Assembly (NCBI GenBank): GCA_050701115.1
Contig: JBOHER010000048.1
Location: forward strand, 1 to 39,605
Source of the DNA: JBOHER01 sp050701115
GTDB lineage: Bacteria; Actinomycetota; Actinomycetes; Mycobacteriales; Pseudonocardiaceae
DNA: 39,605 bases
Direction: 5' to 3'
The notes under the pieces were generated by a model. That model saw only the letters and a list, made by a program, of their open reading frames with translations. It was not told the origin of the DNA and ran no database searches. A program made the position numbers and the translations under genes. Of the stretch, positions 1-5,809 are shown piece by piece. Position 1 is the stretch's first letter, and each line of letters starts with the position of its first letter.

Positions 1-132
1 TTCCCGAACATCCCGTACGACTACGCGACCCAGCTGCGCGCGATCGCCGGGTGGGCGGCCGCGCACGACGGTCTGGGCGCCGACTTCCTCCGCGCCGTCC
101 TGCACGACACCCCGGCGAGCCTCCTGCGCTGA
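1..132 (+). CDS. Amidohydrolase family protein, C-terminal fragment
   Basis: The first 43 codons are open from the left edge to a TGA at 130-132. The residues (FPNIPYDYATQLRAIAGWAA, then a stretch ending DTPASLLR) resemble the C-terminal helices of metal-dependent amidohydrolases of the TIM-barrel type (COG2159 / Amidohydro_2), where the last segment typically reads like 'flr.il.dtParLL'. No catalytic residue lies in this piece, so substrate and exact subfamily cannot be told. The gene is cut by the window edge rather than visibly broken. Confidence 0.55.
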   Translation, partial: FPNIPYDYATQLRAIAGWAAAHDGLGADFLRAVLHDTPASLLR

Positions 133-162
133 CTGTCAGCGCCCGAGCTGTCAGCGCCCGAG
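133..162. repeat. 15-bp perfect tandem duplication
   Basis: CTGTCAGCGCCCGAG occurs twice in direct succession (133-147 and 148-162), starting on the base after the amidohydrolase stop codon. It may be a simple slippage duplication. The second copy contains the stop codon of a possible small minus-strand reading frame (151-282). Confidence 0.7.
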
Positions 163-282
163 ATAGCTGAGCACGTCGCGCGCCCTGCGGTGTTCCTCGG
201 GGTAGGGATAACCCCACCGTCGGTGGCTCAGGGTTCTCCCTGATGTGCGGGCGGTGGGTGCGCGGCTACCGTCTCGAGCCAT
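151..282 (-). CDS. Possible 43-residue protein or gene tail
   Basis: A short minus-strand frame runs from ATG at 282 to TGA at 151. Its second half (WGYPYPEEHRRARDVLSYLG, then Arg and stop) has high third-position GC and looks like the amphipathic C-terminal helix of a larger protein. The first half is basic and unremarkable. No Shine-Dalgarno sequence is evident. It could be a remnant of a lost gene or a chance frame, and I do not recognise a family. Confidence 0.2.
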   Translation of the reverse strand: MARDGSRAPTARTSGRTLSHRRWGYPYPEEHRRARDVLSYLGR

Positions 283-296
283 GCGATCACCAGGGA

Positions 297-1196
297 TTGA
301 CGGACTGGTCGTCGACCGACATCCAGTTGAGTTACGGGGACCTGCGAGCGGTGGACGGGGTGTCGTTCACCGTCGGCCGAGGGGAGTTCTTCGGCATCCT
401 CGGCCCGAACGGTGCCGGTAAGACGACGACCTTGGAGATCGCCGAGGGCCTGCGCGAGCCCGATGCCGGGTCGGTCCGGCTGCTCGGTGAGTCGCCGTGG
501 CCGCGCAATCCGCGGCTGCTGCCGAAAATGGGCGTACAACTGCAGGCGTCGGCGTTCTTCGACAAGCTGACCGCGCGGGAGCAACTGGAAACGTTCGGTG
601 CCCTGTACGGGGTGGGTGGTGCCCGCGCGGTGGAGATGCTCGAGCTCGTCGGGTTGAGCGACAAGGCGGATACGCGGGAGAGCACGTTGTCGGGCGGGCA
701 GCGGCAACGGCTGTCCATCGCGTGCGCCCTGGTGCACGACCCCGACATCGTGTTCCTCGACGAGCCGACGGCGGGCTTGGATCCGCAGTCGCGCCGCAAC
801 CTGTGGGACGTGCTCCGGGAGATCCGGGCGAGGGGCAAGACCATCGTCTACACCACGCATTACCTGGACGAGGCGGAGATTCTCTGCGACCGGGTGGCGA
901 TCATGGATCACGGGAAGATCCTGGCTCTTGATGCCCCCGCAGCACTGGTCAAGAATCTTGACGCCGCCACGCACGTGATCCTCGAACGCGACGCGCTGGC
1001 CGCGGCCCAGGCGCGCGCACTGCCGGGAGCCGACCATGCCGTCGAGGACGACGTGTCGGTCACCATCGCGACCCGCTCCCCGGCCACCGTCCTGACCGCG
1101 CTGGCCGAGCGGTCGGCGCTGGCGGGCCTGCAGGTGCGGACCGCGACGCTGGAGGACGTCTTTCTCGAGTTCACCGGCAGGGAGTACCGCGCATGA
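297..1196 (+). CDS. ABC-2 type exporter, ATP-binding subunit
   Basis: Cytoplasmic ATPase that powers the adjacent ABC-2 permease; this pair type exports drugs, antibiotics or lipids, but the substrate cannot be told. Walker A (GPNGAGKTTT) is about 36 residues from the start, the signature LSGGQRQRLSIA and Walker B DIVFLDEPTAGLDP follow, and an H-loop Thr-Thr-His lies before YLDEAE. A C-terminal extension typical of the DrrA/CcmA class ends at LEFTGREYRA. I chose TTG 297 because it yields an N-terminus leading directly into the first strand (DIQLSYGDLRAV); the frame is open back to ATG 243. A one-base shift from ATG 281 would give a better-looking N-terminus (see findings). The stop overlaps the permease start by 4 bp, so the two are translationally coupled. 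Confidence 0.9.
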   Translation: MTDWSSTDIQLSYGDLRAVDGVSFTVGRGEFFGILGPNGAGKTTTLEIAEGLREPDAGSVRLLGESPWPRNPRLLPKMGVQLQASAFFDKLTAREQLETFGALYGVGGARAVEMLELVGLSDKADTRESTLSGGQRQRLSIACALVHDPDIVFLDEPTAGLDPQSRRNLWDVLREIRARGKTIVYTTHYLDEAEILCDRVAIMDHGKILALDAPAALVKNLDAATHVILERDALAAAQARALPGADHAVEDDVSVTIATRSPATVLTALAERSALAGLQVRTATLEDVFLEFTGREYRA

Positions 1197-2314
1197 GCAC
1201 GACAGAGAAGGCGCCGGCCCAGGCCCCGCCGTCGCAGCGGCACATCGGTGCTGCGCCGGTATCGGCCGCGCGACCGTTCGTCAGCTTGTCCCGCGCCGCG
1301 TTCAAGGGCTTCATCCGGGACAAGGCGACGCTGTTCTTCACCATTGTGTTCCCGCTGATGTTCCTGGTCATACTGGGCCTGCTGTTCGGTGACGCGGGCA
1401 CTTCCAAGATCAAGATCGGCGTGCTCGGCGAGGGTCCGATCACCGGCGCGCTTGAGGAGTCGGGGGCCGTTGAGCTCACCAGGCCGGCGTCACTCGGGGA
1501 GGCCGAGGAGCTGGTGCGCTCGGGAGACCTGCCCGCGTACGTCGCCGAGGACGGCGCCACCATCACCTTGCGGTTCGCTGCGAGCGACCAGACCCGTGCG
1601 GGCACCGTGGCCGGCCTCGTGCGAGGCGTGGTCAGCGAGGCCAACGTCGCAGCCACCGGGCAGCCTGCCCGGTTCACCGTCGACGCGGCCAAGGTCGAGG
1701 ACGAATCGCTGCAGCCGATCCAGTTCCTGACTCCGGGACTGCTTTCCTGGGCGGTGTCCATGTCCGCGGTATTCGGCGCGGCGTTGACTCTGGTCATGTG
1801 GCGGAAGAAGCAGGTGCTGCGGCGGCTCCGGCTGGCCCCGGTACGGTCGATGACGGTGCTCGGCTCGCGCGTCACGGTCGCAATCGGGATCGCGTTGCTA
1901 CAGGGTGCGGTGTTCATCGGGGTGGCGATGCTGCCGATGTTCGGCCTTCAGCTGTCGGGGAGTTGGTGGCTGGCGATTCCGCTGCTGCTGCTCGGCACGT
2001 TGGCGTTCTTCGCCATCGGGATGTTGGTCGGGGCGTTCGCCAAGACCGAGGAGGCGGCGACCGGGGCGGCCAACCTGATCATCTTGCCGATGGCGTTTCT
2101 GTCCGGGTCGTTCTTCCCGATGGATCAGACGCCTGCCTGGCTGCAACAGTTGTCGCTGATCTTCCCGATGCGCCACCTCAATGACGGCATGAGTGCCGTG
2201 CTGGTGCGCGGCCAGGGTATCGAGGCCGTGCTTGTCCCGGCGGCGATCCTGATCGGTTTCACCGTCGTGGTCGGACTGATCGCATCCCGGGTGTTCCGCT
2301 GGGACGACAGCTGA
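1193..2314 (+). CDS. ABC-2 type exporter, permease subunit
   Basis: Membrane partner of the preceding ATPase (ATGA overlap). The 373-residue protein has a cytoplasmic N-tail of about 35 residues, a first membrane helix (LFFTIVFPLMFLVILGLLF), a large exterior domain of about 110 residues, and then a block of five or so membrane helices from about residue 180. That is the ABC2_membrane_3 / YhgE-like layout. The membrane block contains the conserved 'LSGSFFPMDQTPAWLQ' segment of ABC-2 permeases before the last two helices, followed by FPMRHLNDG. Substrate unknown. The gene ends 65 bp before the mature tmRNA. Confidence 0.9.
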   Translation: MSTTEKAPAQAPPSQRHIGAAPVSAARPFVSLSRAAFKGFIRDKATLFFTIVFPLMFLVILGLLFGDAGTSKIKIGVLGEGPITGALEESGAVELTRPASLGEAEELVRSGDLPAYVAEDGATITLRFAASDQTRAGTVAGLVRGVVSEANVAATGQPARFTVDAAKVEDESLQPIQFLTPGLLSWAVSMSAVFGAALTLVMWRKKQVLRRLRLAPVRSMTVLGSRVTVAIGIALLQGAVFIGVAMLPMFGLQLSGSWWLAIPLLLLGTLAFFAIGMLVGAFAKTEEAATGAANLIILPMAFLSGSFFPMDQTPAWLQQLSLIFPMRHLNDGMSAVLVRGQGIEAVLVPAAILIGFTVVVGLIASRVFRWDDS

Positions 2315-2327
2315 CAGACACCGCGCG

Positions 2328-2354
2328 GGAACAAACCCCGTTGCCCGACGCGTT
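2328..2354 (+). promoter_or_regulatory. Candidate SigH/SigR-type promoter of ssrA
   Basis: GGAACA at 2328-2333 and CGTT at 2351-2354 are separated by 17 bp. This matches the actinobacterial disulphide/heat-stress sigma factor consensus (SigH of mycobacteria, SigR of Streptomyces: GGAA[C/T]-N17-19-GTT). A start site about 7 nt downstream would give a short leader removed by RNase P at 2380. The match is seen in the sequence; its use is inference. Confidence 0.5.
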
Positions 2355-2379
2355 ATGCTGGTGCAGTCAACCCACACAA

Positions 2380-2747
2380 GGGGGTGAACGGTTTCGACTC
2401 TGGACGTTGATTCAGGAGAAGCGTGCCGGTGCAGGCGAGAGACCACCGTAAGCGTCATCGCAAACCAATAAGCGCCAAGACGAACAGTCAGCGCGACTTC
2501 GCCCTCGCCGCCTGAGCGAGTGCGAGTCTGTCGGCCCGGGAGAGCCTCCGACCCGGTAGCCGGCATCAGCTAGGAGGACTTACCGCCGAGGTTGGTCGCG
2601 GGCCTCGGTGGGACACATACAGCGGCTGGGCTCGTCACATCGGCTTGTTCGCGGGACCGGTGGGGCCAAGTAGAGACACAGCGAACTGCGCACGGAGAAG
2701 CCCTGTTGAGGCGGCAGAGGACCCGGGTTCGATTCCCGGCACCTCCA
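2380..2747 (+). ncRNA. ssrA: Transfer-messenger RNA (tmRNA)
   Basis: This RNA rescues stalled ribosomes by acting first as an alanyl-tRNA and then as a message for a degradation tag, together with SmpB. The 5' end GGGGGUG (2380-2386) pairs with CACCUCC (2740-2746) as the acceptor stem with one G-U wobble, followed by discriminator A at 2747. The bases after it are CCC, so the CCA end is not encoded. The conserved 5' core GGTGAACGGTTTCGAC and a T-arm containing GGTTCGATTCC are present. The tag frame at 2474-2515 reads AKTNSQRDFALAA then TGA, a typical actinobacterial tag ending in ALAA for ClpXP-type proteolysis. Total 368 nt, normal for the family. smpB is not in the window. Confidence 0.97.
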
Positions 2748-2753
2748 CCCGAA

Positions 2754-2790
2754 GTCCCCGGAGAGTCGTTGAGACTCTCCGGGGACTTTT
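2754..2790 (+). terminator. Rho-independent terminator of ssrA
   Basis: A perfect 14-bp stem (2754-2767 with 2773-2786, arm GTCCCCGGAGAGTC) closes a 5-nt loop and is followed by TTTT at 2787-2790. It starts 7 nt after the tmRNA 3' end. Confidence 0.93.
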
Positions 2791-2803
2791 GTGGCCGTTA
2801 CCA

Positions 2804-2992
2804 GCACCGAGTTGGCCCGCTCGGGCACCTAGTGGGCCGTTACCAGCACCGAGTTGGCCCGCTCGGGCACCGAGTTGGCCGTTGCAGGCACCGAGTTGGC
2901 CATTGCCAGCGTTGAATTGGCCAACAGCGCAGCAAATCCGGCGTCGGAACCAGCAAACTCGATCCGGGGCCGGCAAACTCGGCGGTCGGCTA
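2804..2992. repeat. Array of nine 21-bp units, decaying toward a gene stop
   Basis: Nine consecutive 21-bp units run from 2804 to 2992, preceded by a partial unit at about 2791-2803. Units starting at 2804, 2846, 2867 and 2888 share GCACCGAGTTGGCC. The units at 2825 and 2909 are variants, and the last three (2930, 2951, 2972) keep only a CAAACTC-like core. The final unit contains the stop codon (2990-2992) of the minus-strand gene. Because 21 nt is seven codons, every frame reads as a heptad-like peptide repeat, for example ANSVPxx on the minus strand. There are no spacers and no cas genes, so it is not a CRISPR array. Confidence 0.85.
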
Positions 2993-3199
2993 CAACTTCT
3001 CCACCCGGCGCAGGAATCCGCGCGCGTCGAGGAAGTCGGCGAGCCACTGCCGGTGCTCGTCACACGCCAGCCAAGTCTTCTCCCTCTCGGGGGAGTGGAT
3101 CTTCGGGTTGTTCCAGATCACGGCGAACGTCGCCGTCATCGTGCAGCCTCTCGCCGCGCAGACCAGCGGTTCGCTCGTTCGCGGCGTCGACTTGTCCAC
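2990..3199 (-). CDS. Small conserved Cys/His-rich actinobacterial protein
   Basis: A 69-residue cytoplasmic protein. The GTG start at 3199 is chosen because AGGGTGGG lies just upstream and residues before it show no conserved character. Motifs are LVCAARGCTM, then ATFAVIWNNPKIHSPEREKT, then WLACDEHRQWLADFLDARGF. The spaced pairs C-x4-C and C-x2-H suggest a small zinc-binding fold. I recognise the 'AVxWNNPKxHxxxRxKxWxACxxH' pattern from many short uncharacterised actinobacterial proteins (some loosely labelled as acetone carboxylase), but no function is established. It is divergent from the XRE-type regulator at 3304, and its stop codon sits inside the last unit of the 21-bp array. Confidence 0.75.
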   Translation of the reverse strand: MDKSTPRTSEPLVCAARGCTMTATFAVIWNNPKIHSPEREKTWLACDEHRQWLADFLDARGFLRRVEKL

Positions 3200-3303
3200 C
3201 GGACCCACCCTGCCATGTCCGCAATCTCTGCTCATTCGGGTGTTCTTAACTCCACTTAACCTGCGCTCGGGGTTATGCTCGGTCCAGCGGAGGTGCATGC
3301 AAA

Positions 3304-4365
3304 ATGGCAAGGACCGCGCGGCGACAGTTCGCCGAACGACTGCGTGAGCTCCGGGAGTCCGGGCTGGGCACCAAGATCACCCAGGGCAAGCTGGCTGCCG
3401 CGCTAGCAGGCAGCGACACACTGTCCGGTGCGGCCATTTCGACCTGGGAGAACGGCGAGAGTGACAAGCGGCCGTCGGAGCAGCGAATCAAGCAGTATGC
3501 GCTGATCTTCAGTTCGCTGGACAGTCTCAAGCCGGAGCTGCACGTACCGGTTGAGTCCACACTGGACAAGACAGCACGAGAGCAGTTCTACGCGCTGCGC
3601 AGGGAACTGTTCAGTCTGCGCGATCAGGCCGAGCAGGAAGCACGCCGAAGTAAGACTTTCGGCCACGTTCGCCCCCCGGGCAACAACGAGATGTGGCCTC
3701 ACCACCGGTCGGCAGAGATGCTCGTGGTGACCGCGGAACTTCCGCAGGAGTTACAGCCGCCGTTCGCGCGCGCGGACCACATCAACTACACGCGACTCGC
3801 CAGGTACGGACACCTGGACGCGTTCCTGGAGATGTACTCGACGTTGGCGTCGCTAGGCTACGAGTATCTTCGCCACCGATCGGCCAACGAGCGGGGAATC
3901 GGCTCGGCACACAACCTTGTTCTCGTGGGCGGCCCATCCGGAAACCGGGTGACCCGTAGTTTCATGCACATCCTCAACCTGCCGGTGACGCAGCGGATGC
4001 GGCCCTGGGGCGAGCCGGACGTCTTCGTGCTGCCGGACGGCACCGAGGTAATGCCCGCCGTGTTCGACCTTCCCGACGGCGAGAAGGAACTCATCGAGGA
4101 CGTCGGCCTGTTTGTCCGCGCGACCAACCCGACGAACCCGGATACCGACATCACCATCTGCAGTGGCGCCTATACCTCCGGCGTACTCGGCGCGGTGCGG
4201 GCATTCACCTATCCGACGGTCGTACCGGACAACGTCGGGCTGATCCGATCACGGGTCGGCCGGATCACGAACTTCTACGCCCTGTTCCGGGTTCCGGTCG
4301 TCAATGGGAGAGTGCCCGCCCCACGCCTGGGCAACGGCATCATCGAGTGCGGTGCACTGGACTAA
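3304..4365 (+). CDS. XRE-family DNA-binding protein with unrecognised sensor-like C-terminal domain
   Basis: 353 residues. An N-terminal Cro/C1-type helix-turn-helix covers about residues 8-70 (QGKLAAALAG, then AAISTWENGESDKRPSEQRI). A polar, probably coiled stretch (about 85-120: AREQFYALRRELFSLRDQAE) links it to a C-terminal domain of about 220 residues. That domain begins with HHRSAEMLVVTAELP, contains the Gly-rich turn NLVLVGGPSGNRVTR, a later DVGLFVRATNPTNP, and a second Gly-rich loop ICSGAYTSGVLGAV. The two glycine loops after beta-strand-like segments suggest a Rossmann-like ligand-binding fold; this is inference and I cannot name the family. A strong SD (GGAGG) precedes ATG 3304. The 3' end overlaps a convergent small membrane gene by 4 bp. 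Confidence 0.8.
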   Translation: MARTARRQFAERLRELRESGLGTKITQGKLAAALAGSDTLSGAAISTWENGESDKRPSEQRIKQYALIFSSLDSLKPELHVPVESTLDKTAREQFYALRRELFSLRDQAEQEARRSKTFGHVRPPGNNEMWPHHRSAEMLVVTAELPQELQPPFARADHINYTRLARYGHLDAFLEMYSTLASLGYEYLRHRSANERGIGSAHNLVLVGGPSGNRVTRSFMHILNLPVTQRMRPWGEPDVFVLPDGTEVMPAVFDLPDGEKELIEDVGLFVRATNPTNPDTDITICSGAYTSGVLGAVRAFTYPTVVPDNVGLIRSRVGRITNFYALFRVPVVNGRVPAPRLGNGIIECGALD

Positions 4366-4559
4366 CGAGACTCCGCGGTGACGGCGGTGTTGCCGCGTTG
4401 TTCGACCGGCTCCTCGCCCTGCACCATCCCGGCGAACTGGATCACGCCTAGGATGACGAGGGCGACGACAGCGGCGAGCAGCGCCTGGAGCGTGGACCGC
4501 CAGAACGCTACGAGGAGCAGGGAGAGCAGAGCGACGGTGGCGAGCATGGCCATCTCCAT
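4362..4559 (-). CDS. Small membrane protein, 65 residues
   Basis: A short protein with one long or two short membrane segments: LATVALLSLLLVAFW (about 6-20), then LQALLAAVVALVILGVIQFA (about 24-43). A polar C-tail (QGEEPVEQRGNTAVTAESR) follows. The start could be ATG 4559 or ATG 4553; no strong SD is visible. It is convergent with the XRE gene and overlaps it by 4 bp, a tight junction that supports its being real. Function unknown. The upstream region carries an AT-rich control region and a 12-codon frame that could be a leader. Confidence 0.5.
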   Translation of the reverse strand: MEMAMLATVALLSLLLVAFWRSTLQALLAAVVALVILGVIQFAGMVQGEEPVEQRGNTAVTAESR

Positions 4560-4614
4560 TCGGCCGGGCTGACCAGAAGTTGCCAGTGCATCCCGCCGCG
4601 GTTGGAGTTCGTCA

Positions 4615-4653
4615 CTAAGACGGGCGGCCTGGCCGGATCTGGACGCACATCAT
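4615..4653 (-). other. Possible 12-codon leader peptide
   Basis: A minus-strand frame ATG ATG ... TAG encodes MMCVQIRPGRPS. A well-placed GAGG lies 9 nt before the first ATG, and the AT-rich promoter-like region lies just upstream. It ends 55 bp before the small membrane protein start. It could be a translated leader (attenuator) or chance. Confidence 0.3.
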
Positions 4654-4745
4654 GTTTTCTACCTCAGGGGTTGGTAAAGGTTAAGTCTCTCACGTTTAAC
4701 TTTGACAGTTGGTCAAGAATAGGTCAATGAAAGGTTGAGTAGTTC
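4654..4745 (-). promoter_or_regulatory. AT-rich control region upstream of the small membrane protein
   Basis: This is the most AT-rich stretch of the window. It contains an inverted repeat GTTAA / TTAAC (4680-4700), several GTTGAC/TTGACC-like hexamers on the minus strand, and a TAACCT that fits an actinobacterial -10 with TGTCAA 18 bp before it. Both flanking genes run leftward, so it most likely serves the transcript entering 4653 and 4559. Between 4746 and 4836 I see nothing coding. Confidence 0.4.
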
Positions 4746-4836
4746 ACCCCGATGGCGTCATGGGTCGCGTCGGCTCACACCAGCGCCGACGGCACATCGC
4801 CGGGGGGACCCGCCAATGGGCGAGCGTCATGAGTTG

Positions 4837-4899
4837 GAGCGCGGACACGCGTGCCTGGAGCGCGGACACGCGTGCCTGGAGCGCGGACGCGAAGTCAGC
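4837..4899. repeat. Second 21-bp array (two perfect units plus partial)
   Basis: GAGCGCGGACACGCGTGCCT plus G (21 bp) occurs at 4837-4857 and again, identical, at 4858-4878. A third unit at 4879-4899 keeps the first ten bases and then diverges. The bacterioferritin stop codon (4895-4897) lies in that third unit. The unit length and the position at a gene 3' end equal those of the array at 2804-2992, but the unit sequence is different. Confidence 0.85.
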
Positions 4900-5380
4900 C
4901 GTTGGTCGGTGGGCGATCCACGAGTTGGCTGAGGTAGAGCTGCTCGCCCAGCTTGTCCATCAGTTCGAGCTGGGTCTCGAGGTAGTCGATGTGGTGCTCT
5001 TCGTCCCCGAGGATCTTCTCGAACAGGTTCGCGCTGGTGATGTCGCCCTTGTCCCGGCACAGCTTGATGCCGGGGCGAAGCCGGTCGACCACCTCGACCT
5101 CGATCGCCAGGTCGGCTTCGAACTGTTCCCGCAGGCTCTGGCCGATTCGCAGCGTGAAATACCGCTGGTAGTTCGGCAGCCCCTCCAGGAACAGGATCCG
5201 ATCGGTCAGCCACTCGGCGTGGTGCATCTCCTCGATGGATTCCGCCCGCGTGTGCTCCGCCAGCTTCGTCAAACCCCAGTTGGCCTGCATCTTCGCGTGC
5301 AGGAAGTATTGATTGATCGCGGTCAGCTCGCTGGTGAGCTGCTCGTTGAGCAATGCAATGATTTCCTCGTCGCCACGCAT
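4895..5380 (-). CDS. bfr: Bacterioferritin
   Basis: A 161-residue iron-storage subunit that assembles as a 24-mer shell, oxidises Fe(II) at a dinuclear centre and stores ferric mineral. All ferroxidase ligands are at their usual positions: E18, E51, H54, E94, E127 and H130. M52, the haem-binding methionine shared between two subunits, is present. Length is normal. It lies 80 bp downstream of bfd on the same strand, and both probably belong to one iron-controlled transcript with the iron box at 5690. The 3' end runs into a 21-bp repeat array. Confidence 0.97.
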   Translation of the reverse strand: MRGDEEIIALLNEQLTSELTAINQYFLHAKMQANWGLTKLAEHTRAESIEEMHHAEWLTDRILFLEGLPNYQRYFTLRIGQSLREQFEADLAIEVEVVDRLRPGIKLCRDKGDITSANLFEKILGDEEHHIDYLETQLELMDKLGEQLYLSQLVDRPPTNG

Positions 5381-5460
5381 GCCTTCGCCTCCGAATCAAC
5401 CGGTATGAGGACAGTACCTCTCGCGGCTCAACTCGGCGAGCGCAGTGCAGCGACCAGCCA

Positions 5461-5661
5461 TCAGGCGCTGGCGGGAAGCCGATGCATCAAGGGACAGTGT
5501 GCCTCGCGGTCCTCGAGCAACTCGTGCAGCCGGTCGACGCAACTCCCGCAGCCCGTTCCCGCCCCGCAGCGCTCCCCGATCTCCTCGACCGTGCGAGCTC
5601 CGGCGAGGATCGAGGCGTGCACCTGCGGTTCGGTAACCGCGGCGCAGATGCAGGCGTACAC
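5461..5661 (-). CDS. bfd: Bacterioferritin-associated ferredoxin
   Basis: A 66-residue [2Fe-2S] protein that delivers electrons to bacterioferritin so that stored iron can be released. The fold signature is C4-x-C6 near the start (VYACICAAVT) and C38-x2-C41 (GTGCGSC), exactly the Bfd spacing. I chose GTG 5661 because GGAGG lies 10 nt before it and the Bfd family starts at this point; the open frame extends further upstream but through the promoter. The last 20 residues (DREAHCPLMHRLPASA) form a short Cys/His-containing tail. Confidence 0.92.
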   Translation of the reverse strand: MYACICAAVTEPQVHASILAGARTVEEIGERCGAGTGCGSCVDRLHELLEDREAHCPLMHRLPASA

Positions 5662-5689
5662 GGCTGACTTACCTCCGGGATCGAACATG

Positions 5690-5708
5690 TAAGGTAAGGC
5701 TAAGCGAA
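5690..5708 (-). promoter_or_regulatory. Candidate IdeR/DtxR iron box for bfd-bfr
   Basis: TAAGGTAAGGCTAAGCGAA matches the consensus TTAGGTTAGGCTAACCTAA at 15 of 19 positions. It lies 29-47 bp upstream of the bfd GTG, in the bfd / phosphoesterase divergent region. IdeR/DtxR binds such boxes when iron is plentiful. In mycobacteria it activates bacterioferritin, so either activation or repression is possible here. Confidence 0.65.
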
Positions 5709-5809
5709 ACATGCTCGAGCCCTTGATCGCAAGGGTTGTGTCGCGTCCGACACCACCTCGCAACGCGGCTGCTCGGTCATTACGCCGATCGGCGGTAATC
5801 TCGATAGCT

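Noticed and set aside
2804..2992. CRISPR array
   Set aside because: The units abut without spacers, degrade gradually, are only 21 bp long and have no cas genes nearby.
2592..3259. Plus-strand proteins spanning the tmRNA and the 21-bp array
   Set aside because: These frames read through a structured RNA, its terminator and the repeats; the apparent peptide periodicity comes only from the 21-nt unit.
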